From Patagioenas fasciata (Eukaryota > Chordata > Aves > Columbiformes > Columbidae), in contig NC_092523.1 in the NCBI RefSeq assembly GCF_037038585.1, positions 46,517,501 through 46,581,500 on the forward strand: 64,000 nucleotides of DNA. Direction: 5' to 3'. Within the stretch, counting starts at the first letter, position 1. Every line of letters begins with the position of its first letter. Below are positions 24,136 through 41,829 of this stretch, one piece after another. The notes under the pieces were generated by a model. The model did no database searches, had not been told where the DNA came from, and worked only from the letters and a program-made list of their open reading frames with translations. A program made the translations under genes and the position numbers.

Positions 24136-25200
24136 AAGTCTAACAGAGAATGGAGGTTTTCCTTCCTTCAGGCCTCCCGAACGCAGAAAACAAGAGGAGA
24201 AGCACAGGAGGGGAGGATAAAAGAGAACCTGAGAGGCTGCTGGTGTGGATCCAAAGCTACAATCAGCTATTTTGAATTAAGTACATTGCACAGTGCCTGA
24301 GTCAGGCTTAAACAAGTCCCTCTAAAACAGAATTTAAGATGTTGTAACCTGTAGATGATGGAGAGTTTTGTGAATATCATGCAGTTTTAAAAAGCCAAGA
24401 GAAATCTTTAATTCTTTCAACTGATCAGGCCCACATTTGATCAAGTAAAGGTATTATTGCTCATTCCTGCTCACTGTGGTGGCAACTTTTGAGATGAGCA
24501 GCATCTCTCAAGTGTGTCTGACAGCCAGGTACAACACTTCACAGTAAGGTTTGTTATAGAGCTTACAGCAGCAGTACATTATCACCAACTGCCACATACA
24601 AACCATACCACTTCTACAAACATGTAGGGAGACAGGACTCCTTAGGAAGATTTAATTGTGCTTAACATATTTTCTGGAACATTTTCAAGTGTCACTATGC
24701 TATGGTCTTCATGATTATGCATTCATTTCAAACAAATCTTGCTTGATAAAAAAATTATACCATTTGTGTAAGAGACATCATTATGGATAACACATCACGC
24801 ATTATAAAACATCAGTATGGTCCAGCTGCAAAAATGGATTTAAACTGAGCCTGGCAGTCCTCAGGAACGAATTCTGGTTGATCACCACATGGTCACAGAT
24901 AATCTGTATCAGCCTTTCTCAGACCAGTACTCTCTTTGCCAGTGGATTTCACAGCAGTGGAACACAGTCACATAGAAAGGGCAAACTTCCTTTTCCAAAT
25001 ATCAACTCTCTGATTATGTGAGATAAATGTGTGTGTCTTCCAGCAGGTAAGTATTGCTGGATCACACCAGGTCCTGCATAGATCTTTGTTGAACAACCAG
25101 TTACAAGAAACTAAGCTTTAGATGGATTTTTTTTTTTTCCTGTAATACATGATGTTGCCCTCATGTTAGTGCTGTACAAACTTATCTGGAGCAAATAACA
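24136..25200. other. Intergenic region between the CR1 and the FGA promoter
   Basis: About 1 kb without recognisable coding sequence or a clear repeat, apart from a T-run near 25128-25138. It forms the distal upstream region of FGA. Confidence 0.45.
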
Positions 25201-25208
25201 TTGGGAAC

Positions 25209-25319
25209 TTGTGCAAGAGGCCTTGGGTAATCACCTAAGGGAGGGGGACATTTGGCATGTTTTGTCTCCAAACAGAAGGGAGCATAATGATTAATCTCAA
25301 CTTCGCATCAAGGTTTAAA
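25209..25319 (+). promoter_or_regulatory. FGA: FGA proximal promoter: C/EBP-like, HNF1-like and TATA-like elements
   Basis: TTGTGCAAG at 25209-25217 resembles a C/EBP site. CATAATGATTAAT at 25283-25295 matches 9 of the 12 fixed positions of the HNF1 palindrome. TTTAAA at 25314-25319 stands where a TATA box would, about 65 bases before the ATG. If transcription starts near 25345, the spacing (about -130 for C/EBP, about -55 for HNF1) agrees with the mammalian FGA promoter. Motif matches only. Confidence 0.5.
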
Positions 25320-25383
25320 TTGCACCAAAAGACTGGTGAACAACATCCTTCCAGTCAGAGTTCTGTTCACAATTCTCCTGAGG

Positions 25384-28300
25384 ATGATATCAATGAAGAT
25401 CCTCTGTGTGTTGCTGTGCCTCAACTTGGCCTGGGTATGAGATTGCTTATTTGATTCTTTTCATATCTTTCTGTTTTGGAGAGTGAGCTTTTATTTAGTG
25501 TTTGTTCATTATATTTATACATTTTGGCTGTCACTGAGCTCATAAAATTCAATGCACACAGGTATGCACCAGCTTACTGCAGCCTCTTCACTGCTGTACC
25601 ATCATCAGTAGTTCTTGAGTATCCCGCTCTCCAGTTTTGCTTAATTTAGTTTTGCTGAATCTGCCTGGCTTCAGAAGCAGTAAAGCAGATACATTAACAG
25701 GAATGCATAGATTCATAGATGATGCTGTAATTGTTAAACCAAACCGACTGGAAGCTAGTGGCTCCAGTCAGTCAGGAATTTTCATATTTATTAAGGTGAA
25801 TTCTACTCTCCTTTAGATGGCACTTCGGCAGGGTTTTCCACCTACAAATACAATACAATTATACATATTAAAAGAAAAAACAACAATCAATTTTTAGATA
25901 ATGAAGGAGATAGACTCAATTTTCAACTATACTAATATAACCTTGCTATTTTCTCATTGAGGTCTCAGGCCATAATCTTGTGATAGATTCTGTATGTGTC
26001 TCTTTGTGACTGTTTTTCTGAGGAGTGTGAATGTTTCAACAAATGACAGAAACTGTAGAAAGCAGATGTGACAAAACGAAGGCAGTCGTATTGGTTTGTC
26101 AATGCTGAAAGAGGACAGATCACCTAAAAGTAAAGTTTCTATTTGTTACTTGTAAGAGGCACTTGGGCCAGACCCTCAGGATGAATCAAACCAACTGATT
26201 TTGGTAATGACATTACAGTTCCCCAGGACCAAGGTTCTGGCCCTAGAGACTAGAATTAGGAAAATTCAGAATTAATCTGCCTCAGAATTAATCATTAATC
26301 ATCATAATAATTAATCATTAATCTTTAGAAACATTAATTATGCTGCTTGAAAAGGACATAAGGTGTGCAAAGGAGTCCAGTCAGACCTAATTACATCTCA
26401 AGCCCTAAAACAGGGTTTTCTTTCATGAAAAAGAAAGCAAGAAGGAAAAAAAAAAAAAAAAAATCCAGTGCTTTACTGAGCAATAACACAGTAGGAAACC
26501 TTACAGTGGTTTGACTTAGAATTAGCTTGCATATATGCACTTTTGCTTCCCAGGTTTGAAGGAAATCTCAGTATATTTATTTCTTTCCATTAGCCCAGTG
26601 GAATCCATCCACCACTGACATGATTAATTTTATTACAATGTTATTAGCTGTCTTGCTTTTTATGCCACGCAAAACAGTGCTGCAAGCTTACAGTTAACAA
26701 CTGTGATTAAAATAAGAAACACTAATGAGAGTACTTTCTTCATATATATCTTTAAACCAGTTTTGTGCAAACTGAAGGTGGTAGAATGAAAATAGAAATT
26801 TAGTAGTATTGCAGCAAATGGAAATAGAACATGTTTGGGATTTTTTTTTAAGTATTGTTTTAACTTATCCTTTTGCAATCTAATGTCAAGTTAATTTTAT
26901 TTTTAGACACAGAACACAAGATTTCTGTGGAATTACATTATCATCCTATATCCTGTCACCGGCTCCCCACGTAACAGCATTAATTTTAAAAGACGAAAAG
27001 CTTTATTCCAACAAAACAAACAAAATCATATCTTACAAGGAATGTCAGGAATTAAATCCTTGCACTGTTCTGTGTGATGCTTTCCAGATGGCTGTAATTT
27101 CCACACATCAGCTATGCCATGGAGTGAGGACATCACAGTTACGTTTCTGTTCTCTTGGCAGCTATTTAGTTAATCTCTGTTTTGCTTTCCTCCCTTTTTC
27201 TCCTGGCAGGCACAAGATGGAGAGACCACCTTTGAAAAGGAGGGTGCAGGAGTACGTGGTCCCAGGATTGTGGAGCACATGTCCCAGTCCACCTGCCAGT
27301 ATGAGAAGAATTGGCCCTTCTGTGCGGATGATGACTGGGTGAGCAGTGAGCTCTGGGGGGGGAAAGCAGTGCCGGTCGGGAGGGTGCTCATGGACCTCAG
27401 GTGGACCACCACAATGAGTGCTGTGCAGCCAGCATGGGGTTGGGCTTTAGGTCTGAGAGAGGACAGGTAACACTTCATGTCAAGGCAGCCTGGTGAGATC
27501 TCCTGTGGGAAAAAAGGAAAGAAAAAATTATGAGAAAAAAAGAGGGAGAGTTTCACAGGGATGCAGAATCAGAAGAGAAAGTAAATCGGGGAAAAAAAAA
27601 AAGAAAAAAGAAAAAAAAAGAATGCTCTTCCTCAAAAAAAATAAGAAGGATTTCTTTTCAGAATCTTGAAATTACCCTTTTGGAGTTGGTAAAAGAAAAG
27701 CACTGGAAAGAAAGATGTGTGACAAAGAAAAGAAATAGCTAGAAATAACTTACACTTCACTAGTTACTGTTTAGGAAGTCTGACAAAATATTCAGTAAAA
27801 GATTAATAATGATTGACTGAATGTGTTTGTGTATGAACTTAACTTGTCTCTCTTGCCTCTTGCCTCTCAGCCCCCCTGTATGCTACATTTATTCAATTAA
27901 ATATTGGCAAAGAGCTTTAGTCTGCAAGAATATTAAGCTTTTCTGGGGAAAATTTTGCTTAAATAAGTTTGGCTCTGACATCATTGCTCAAACTGGACAA
28001 TAAACTTCTCCTTACAGCAGCCCTTTGGGAAATATATATATGCTTACACACACACATATATGTATAATTTCAACCCTGTGGAACAGAGGAGAGGGAAAAT
28101 TAAGGGTTTGCTTGATCCTTCCTTTATGGCAGGTTTCTGAGGGACGCACTTGACTGACATCATACCAGTATCAGAGGTGTAGGAGGTAAGAGATCAGCTC
28201 CCAGGCGGCTTGTTCTAAATCACACAAGTCCTTGATGAAATTGTTGGATAACAGGACAGGACATCTGGAGACAAGGAGAAGAATCTTGCCTTATTTTTTT

Positions 28301-30892
28301 TTAATGACTTTTCAGTGTTGGCCAAAAGTCTGCAAACATAATGTTTAATAAAGGCTTACTCATGAAGATTTTAACACAATTATTTCCCTCTTCCAATCTT
28401 AGGGTGTAAAATGTCCATCAGGCTGCAGAATGCAAGGGCTGATTGATGAAACAGACCAAGATTATAGTCAAAGAATAGACAAAATAAAGAAGTTGCTTGC
28501 AGAAAATCAAAACAACTATAAAAAATCCAATCGGGTAATTGTGGAAACCATAAATGTACTAAAACCAAACCTGGACAGTGCTCAGAGTGAGTATCTTGCA
28601 CTCAGTTTTCTTATCCGCTGCTGAATGATTTTTTTTTTTTTGGTGCATAAGCAATATGTAGTGAAAACATATGCTGCACTGGACCTTATTATCAAGAACC
28701 AGACTAAACATTCTCTTAACAAGACTCTTAACTGCTAACTAGTGAAAACTAATGTAATTTTTACCTGGTCAGTACTATGAGAAATATGTTCTTAATTACA
28801 TGTTTTAATTACATATTTTAAAATGTGCTACTCTTTTAGGAAAGAAAATCACACATGCATCTGTAACTCTGATGCATTTCTGTTTCAGAGATTGATGAGA
28901 ACTATGGTCACGTGTCAGGAGAACTGCGGCGGAGAATTGTGACATTAAAGCAGAGAGTTGTCACTCAAGTGAACAGAATTAAAGCTCTGCAGAGCAGCAT
29001 CCAGGAACAGGTGGCGGAGATGAAGCGCTTGGAGGTAGGTTATCTACGTAATTTCAATTCTTTCAGAGCTTAGCTACAGAAAGAGCGTCTGTCCATTATA
29101 TCATACATGGCAAACAGTGCTCCCTCTGGAAGAAAACATGATGGCACTCTGACAGGATCTAACCTGCAGAGGCAAATCCCCTAATGAGTTGATTTCTGTG
29201 CAGCCCACAGCCAGTGCCGACGTTAGACCCCATGTTCCTGGGTTGCAGCCAGTTCTTCTGAGGGTAATGCATGCAGAAGTCCTGCCACAAGCAGCAGGTT
29301 TGCTCAAAAGCCCATTTTGATCCCTGGATTAGAGATCTGTTTTTTTGGATCATTGGGGAAAGCAGTGGTACCCCCAGGATGGCAGACCTCACAGCAGGGC
29401 CATGACAGGCTCTGGGCCAAGTCCGGTGTCTTCCCCTCTACTCGGAGGACCTGTTTCTGTCCCAGTCCCCAGGGAATGTGCCCAGCTCTGCAGCACTTCT
29501 TCCAAAACCAGGAAGACACTCCTATGCCCCGAGAATAAAGGGAGCAGATATTGGGAACATGCTACAATGTACTTCTCCATGGAGCTCATGCACAGTGCTA
29601 TTGCACATGTCATATTTACAGTGGAAATAGAACGAGGGATGATTTCAAAACTGAGCTTTGGAAAAGCTCAGCTGTAGGCGGGAAGTACCAGGGCAGCACC
29701 CACCTTTCCCCAGTTCAGTTAAAGGATACACTTGCTTGAGAAGGTCAGGAAAGCTCCCTAACTAAATTATTTCTCTCTGTTTATGTAGGTGGACATTGAT
29801 ATTAAGCTGCGAGCTTGCAAAGGAAGCTGTGCCAGAAGTTTTGATTACCAGGTGGACAAAGAAAGTTATGACAACATCCAGAAGCAGCTTACCCAAGCCA
29901 ACTCAATCAACTTGCACCCAGAGCTTCAAACAACCACCTTGAGCACACTGAAAATGAGGCCACTTAAGGACTCATATGTTCCTGAGCATTTTAAGCATAA
30001 GCCTCTGCCAGAAATGCAAGCTCTGAACATTATTAATAACATCAGGCAGATGCAAGCGGTATTAGAAAGATCAGAAACAGACATAAACCCTTCCCGAGGC
30101 GACAGCTTGTATCACGTGGCAGAATCGAGGGGGGATGGACATTCACACACCAGCAAAGTAGTTACTCCTATTCATGAGAGAGGAACCCTTAGTCTGGGAG
30201 GCAAAACCTCCTCCATTGTTCGTAGATGCACCAAAACTACCACCAAAAAAATTGTCACTGGCCCTGATGGCCCTAGAGAAGAAGTAGTTGAAAAAATGGT
30301 TTCTTCTGATGGCTCAGACTGCTCCTTTTTACAAGGAGCAGGAAATGTTGGAGGGGAAGGGACCACGTACCATGTTAGTGGGACAGGTGACTTGCACAAG
30401 CTAGAGAAGTTATTTCCTGAGCTAGACTCATTTTTTACCCCTGACTCTCCATCCACTGCTGGTAGACCCTTTGGTGGATCTAGCAGCATTTCAACTAGCA
30501 GCCACACAGCTGGCACAGGCAGTAGCCACTTAGGTACTGGAGTATCCACTCATTCAGGGACTTACGAGGGGAAAGGCAAATTTACAGACTTAAGAGAGGA
30601 TGAAGAAGATGACTTTGGAACACTTCACCTTCAGCCTTCTGGATTCCCATCTGGCAGTGCAAGTCACTCCAAGACTGTAGTGACCAGCGCCTCTTCTAGT
30701 TTCAACAAGGGAGGCTCCACTTTCGAAACCAAATCACTAAAGACCCGTGAAATAACTGAGCAGCTAGGTGGGGTGCAACACGATGAGAGTGCAGAGGATA
30801 TCCCAGACTTTCAGGCACGCAGCTTCAGACCATCAGGAGTGAAGCAAAGGACACCCAACACTGGGAAAGGTACACAGGCATCACAGAAGTAG
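25384..30892 (+). CDS. FGA: Fibrinogen alpha chain, common (5-exon) form
   Basis: Exons: 25384-25434, 27210-27338, 28403-28586, 28889-29034, 29789-30892; 537 aa. Signal peptide is ~1-18 (MISMKILC...LNLAWA). Fibrinopeptide A is the 15 residues that follow, ending GAGVR; thrombin cleavage exposes knob A, GPRI (34-37). Next come the disulfide-ring cysteines (CPSGCRMQG), a coiled coil, and the second ring in RACKGSCARSFDYQVD. The long exon 5 encodes a Ser/Gly/Thr-rich alpha-C region without the tandem 13-mer repeats of mammals. Two RGD sites are close together: RGDS at 273 and RGDG at 284. The start at 25384 was preferred to the in-frame ATG at 25393 because it gives the usual avian N-terminus. 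Intron 1 (1.8 kb) holds HNF1-like palindromes; intron 2 has an A-rich run at 27590-27626. Confidence 0.96.
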
Positions 30893-31959
30893 TTATTGAG
30901 GTAGTGGAGCCAAACTCCATCCATAACCAAACTGACACATTGGTTTTAGATACTGCAGTACAACAGTGTGATGATAAGATGCAAGCACTGTGTCTGTTTG
31001 TTGCCACCTCAAAAAGAAAAAAAAAAAATAGTTCATTAATACTTGGTATTACATAGACAATTCACATATTAAGAAGTCTGTAAATTTTTCTTTTCTGAAT
31101 TATTTTTAATGTTGCCTGTCATTTTACCTAGTGTAGTCCAAGACATGTCTAACAATTTTCATCAGAGCTATGGGTACTTGGATTCCTCTGAACTTTTTAT
31201 TAAATTTTGCTGATAACTCCTGTCAAACCAGCTCAACTTTTTTTTTTAGACTGTGATGATATCCGCCAGAAACACACTTCTGGTGCCAAAAGTGGCATTT
31301 TCAAAATCAAGCCAGCGGGATCCAATAAGGTTTTGTCAGTTTATTGCGACCAAGAGACCACTCTGGGAGGATGGCTATTGATCCAACAGAGAATGGATGG
31401 ATCAGTGAATTTTAACCGGACCTGGCAAGACTACAAGAGAGGTTTCGGCAGCGTGGATGGCAGAGGGCGAGGAGAGTTCTGGCTGGGCAATGAGAACATA
31501 CACTTGCTGACTCAGAACGACACTCTCCTCCGGATAGAGTTAGAGGACTGGGATGGAAACGCTGTGTATGCAGAGTATATTGTACAGGTAGGGTCTGAAG
31601 AAGAAGGCTATGCCCTTGCCGTGTCCTCCTACGAAGGGACCGCCGGGGATGCGCTGATCACCGGCTGGCTGGAGGAGGGCTCCGAATACACGTCCCATGC
31701 CCAGATGAGGTTCAGCACCTTTGACCAGGACCAGGACCACTGGGAGGAGAGCTGTGCGGAGGTGTACGGGGGTGGCTGGTGGTACAACAGCTGCCAGGCA
31801 GCCAATCTCAATGGAATTTACTACCCGGGGGGCCACTATGACCCCAGGTACAACGTTCCTTATGAGATCGAAAATGGTGTGGTCTGGCTGCCATTTAGAG
31901 CCTCTGACTATTCCCTCAAAATTGTAAGAATGAAAATCAGGCCCATAGAAACACTGTAG
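25384..31959 (+). CDS. FGA: Fibrinogen alpha-E chain (6-exon splice form with globular C-terminal domain)
   Basis: A GTACAC donor inside exon 5, after 30869, joins exon 6 (31250-31959) in frame as NTGK-DCDDIRQKHTSGAKSG, giving 766 aa. Exon 6 encodes a complete fibrinogen C-terminal domain of about 235 residues. It includes YCDQETTLGGWLLIQQRMDG, an N-glycosylation site in FNRTWQDYKRGFG, the calcium-type loop FSTFDQDQDHWEE, and GGGWWYNSCQAANLNGIYYP. This is the vertebrate alpha-E chain known from fibrinogen-420. The domain is open throughout and well conserved, so it is under constraint. Signal peptide, fibrinopeptide A and coiled coil are shared with the short form. Confidence 0.93.
26271..26340. 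repeat. ATTAAT-rich stretch in FGA intron 1 with two HNF1-core palindromes
   Basis: The stretch is built from AATTAATC/ATTAATC units. TTAATCATTAA occurs at 26288-26298 and again at 26311-26321, each matching the HNF1 inner core TTAATNATTAA at every fixed position. This may be a simple repeat, a regulatory site, or both. Confidence 0.45.
27589..27626 (+). repeat. A-rich (GAAA-like) simple repeat in FGA intron 2
   Basis: Runs of A separated by single G residues. No gene or transposon signal around it. Confidence 0.8.
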
Positions 31960-32078
31960 AGAGACAGGCTTTTAATATATATCTTACGACTACCAGTTGA
32001 AAATTTTTTTTCATATATATACATGATGTACCATTACCCTGTGAATCTGAAGGCAACTGGACACATCTGTGGCTTAAA

Positions 32079-32084
32079 AATAAA
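32079..32084 (+). promoter_or_regulatory. FGA: Polyadenylation signal of the alpha-E transcript
   Basis: AATAAA lies about 120 bases after the exon 6 stop codon. For the shorter alpha transcript, an ATTAAA-type signal near 31198 may serve, but it is weak. Confidence 0.75.
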
Positions 32085-32099
32085 CACTGAATAATTATT

Positions 32100-33955
32100 A
32101 AAAAACCAGTTTTTTCATCTTATTTATAACTGACAAGCTTTTTCAAAGAAATATTGATTTTGAAACCCTTTTTATATAAACTTTGTGTACCTCTTTGACT
32201 ATGTCTTTGTCTCTGTCTATGTCTATGTTTTTGGCAGCTCACACCTTGACTGGAGATCAGAATATTTACAATTTGAATTATTTACTTTGTTTAAGAGTGT
32301 TTAAGAAGAGTTTAGAAGCAAGTTCACCACAAGCTTCTGCCTCCATTAATATGAAACGTGGAAGTCTGTTTGATTTTGACAGTCACACTGCTGGGCCATG
32401 TCCTCTCATTTCCATTTTGAGGGGAGCAAAACAGCGGCAGGAGCCAGTTCTCAGTTAGAGCTGAGAGTGGTTTGGTTTCTCACTGTTGCCACAAATATAA
32501 CATGGAGTACACTTTGACAAATGATACAAGCATTTTAGGACTGATTTTTAAGGACCTCCTAAGTTTTGATTTTAGAAATATAGAAGTAGAGTTTCCATCC
32601 CATTGATGAATTCTAGGAAGTTTGCCACGCATACTTTGGCTTCAAAATAAAAAGTTCACGGTAACTTATTAAAATACAACTCCCAAAACAAGATATGATT
32701 TCCTAGTGGCCACTAAAAGGTAATGACTGTAACCAGTTCAAGACAGATGAGGAGCACCTGGATGGCTGTAGTATGTTTCCTTGCTTTAGAATGTTTCTCG
32801 GCACGTGTCAAGCAAAGATTCTTCTACGGATAAGGGCTTTAAATCAGCAACTTGCTGACAGTGTATGGTGAGGATTTTTTAGCAAAATGCTGGCTGCATG
32901 GAAAAACAGTTATATTGGTTGTACACTTACACAAGAGCAGGGTGTATTTACCTTTATACCTCATGACATAAAATTTCACAACTATTTACTCTGTTCAATA
33001 TTTCTGTTCTTCTGTTGAGAAACAAGCATGAGCAAACTTTGTTGCCTCCAATCTCACTGGCCAGTATGTTTCATACCATTTAACAATATCAACAAATACT
33101 GACAAAGCAGCTTACTTTTAGCCTTTTTTTCCATGCTTCTCAAACACAGTCATTGTCTAACATTTTTGGAAAGCTTGTGCAAGAGCACAGACATCTCTAC
33201 AGGCATGTGTGGAGAAGTGTCCATGTTTTTGGAAATGGCACGTCTACTTCATACCTTGTGTTTTTGTTCCCTGGTCTCAGTGGAAGCCTGCCTGTGGGTA
33301 TACTGAATATTTGTGTTTATGTAGTGAGATACCACCATGATGTCTCCTCCTTGTTTTCCTGGTCTCCAAAGGCTAAATCAACATGAGAGGTTTTAGATGG
33401 GAATCCGTCTACCACTCATGATCTGGGTCCCCTCTTTTGCATAGGAAGGTAGGACAGTCCCCTCTGAGAGACGGCTGATCCTGCCTACCAGGGTTGGAAA
33501 GTCCTGTCTTTGGGACAACTTCTGCTCCTGGCTGCAGAGGGAGCCTAGACCATTAGTTTTTATGGAATACCCAATCTCCACCTACCATATGACTGGAGTC
33601 ACTAATTGCTCTAGTCCCACAGCTGTGACTGTGTGAAAGATATACCAACCAGGCCTTCTAATACTGTATTTTATTATATGATAAAAGGATGTGGGATGGT
33701 GGAAGGGATATTATGAGGCACAGTATGTGAGTCAGGTCCCAGGAAAGGGCGTATTTTACACAGCACCCAGGATTTAAACTCACTGATATTCTACCCATTT
33801 GTTAGATACCATATTTTCACTTCTCAACTGTTACACAGGTAGTAACTACTTTTTTGACACAAAAGAAAGAGATCATCCCTTTTTTGGTGGAATGTGTTTG
33901 CTTCTCCCTGGATAATGCATAAATATTTAGAAATCACATAAAGAAAACTTTAGTT
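32100..33955. other. Intergenic region between the converging FGA and FGB 3' ends
   Basis: About 1.9 kb between the two 3' ends. Nothing recognisable as a gene. A short pyrimidine-rich TCTTTGTCTCTG-type run lies near 32200-32230. Confidence 0.5.
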
Positions 33956-33962
33956 TTAAGGC

Positions 33963-33979
33963 TTTATTTAATTTTTATT
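33963..33979 (-). promoter_or_regulatory. FGB: FGB polyadenylation signal(s)
   Basis: Two TTTATT hexamers (AATAAA on the minus strand) at 33963-33968 and 33974-33979 lie about 370 bases after the FGB stop, a plausible 3' untranslated length. Confidence 0.55.
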
Positions 33980-34346
33980 TAATTTTTAGAAAACATTTTA
34001 AAATAATCCTCTCCCTCTTCAAATGTGGTATAGAAATCCTTTGTAAAAGAGTGAAACAATTTGGGGTTTCTTTGTTTGTTTGTTTTTCTTTTTATCAGTG
34101 TTACTCTATACTTGTGACTTCTGTCTTATGAACAAAAGAAAAATTGAACAAAATACACTTGTGGGTTATTTTCATCGGCCAGATTTTGATTTACAGTTGA
34201 TGTGGCTTTTCACTTCAGGTCATAATATGCTTGTAAATGCATATTTGGTTCTCATATACAAACACAAGCCTGAATACTGTGCCTAAAAAGATAACCATGT
34301 ACAAATATTAAAAGAAAAACCCTGATTCTGTACATTTCAACAATAG

Positions 34347-41594
<7,248 letters not shown>

Positions 41595-41671
41595 GGTGCT
41601 GGCTTGCTGAAGCAGCTCAGTGACCTTCTCCCACCAGTAGCTCTGACAGGGAGAAGTCCTCTCTGTTCTGA

Positions 41672-41679
41672 TATATATA
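41672..41679 (-). promoter_or_regulatory. FGB: FGB TATA box
   Basis: TATATATA on the minus strand, about 80 bases before the ATG. It predicts a transcription start near 41645 and a leader of about 50 bases. Confidence 0.75.
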
Positions 41680-41694
41680 GGCGACAATTCTCAT

Positions 41695-41701
41695 TTCCCA
41701 G
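41695..41701 (-). promoter_or_regulatory. FGB: IL-6 response core of FGB
   Basis: TTCCCAG on the plus strand, which is CTGGGAA in the FGB direction. It is the same core found upstream of FGG and lies about 16 bases upstream of the TATA box. Function inferred from mammalian fibrinogen promoters. Confidence 0.45.
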
Positions 41702-41747
41702 CTTGACAGTGATAGGACCAACCCTTCTGAGCAACCACTCTATCTCT

Positions 41748-41804
41748 GTTAATAGTCAACCTTTCTCTTTCCTGCATGCCTGCATACATTTGTTGTTGAG
41801 TAAT
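41748..41804 (-). promoter_or_regulatory. FGB: HNF1 site and C/EBP-like site of the FGB promoter
   Basis: GTTAATAGTCAAC at 41748-41760 matches the HNF1 palindrome GTTAATNATTAAC at 11 of 12 fixed positions. It lies about 100 bases before the predicted transcription start, close to where the mammalian FGB HNF1 site lies. TTGAGTAAT at 41796-41804 resembles a C/EBP site and is weaker. Confidence 0.65.
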
Positions 41805-41829
41805 TTCTCTGGACAACTCTTATCTACAT

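Noticed and set aside
41595-41687. An N-terminal extension of FGB in frame upstream of its ATG
   Set aside because: It runs through the leader and TATA box and has no ATG, so it is not translated as part of FGB.
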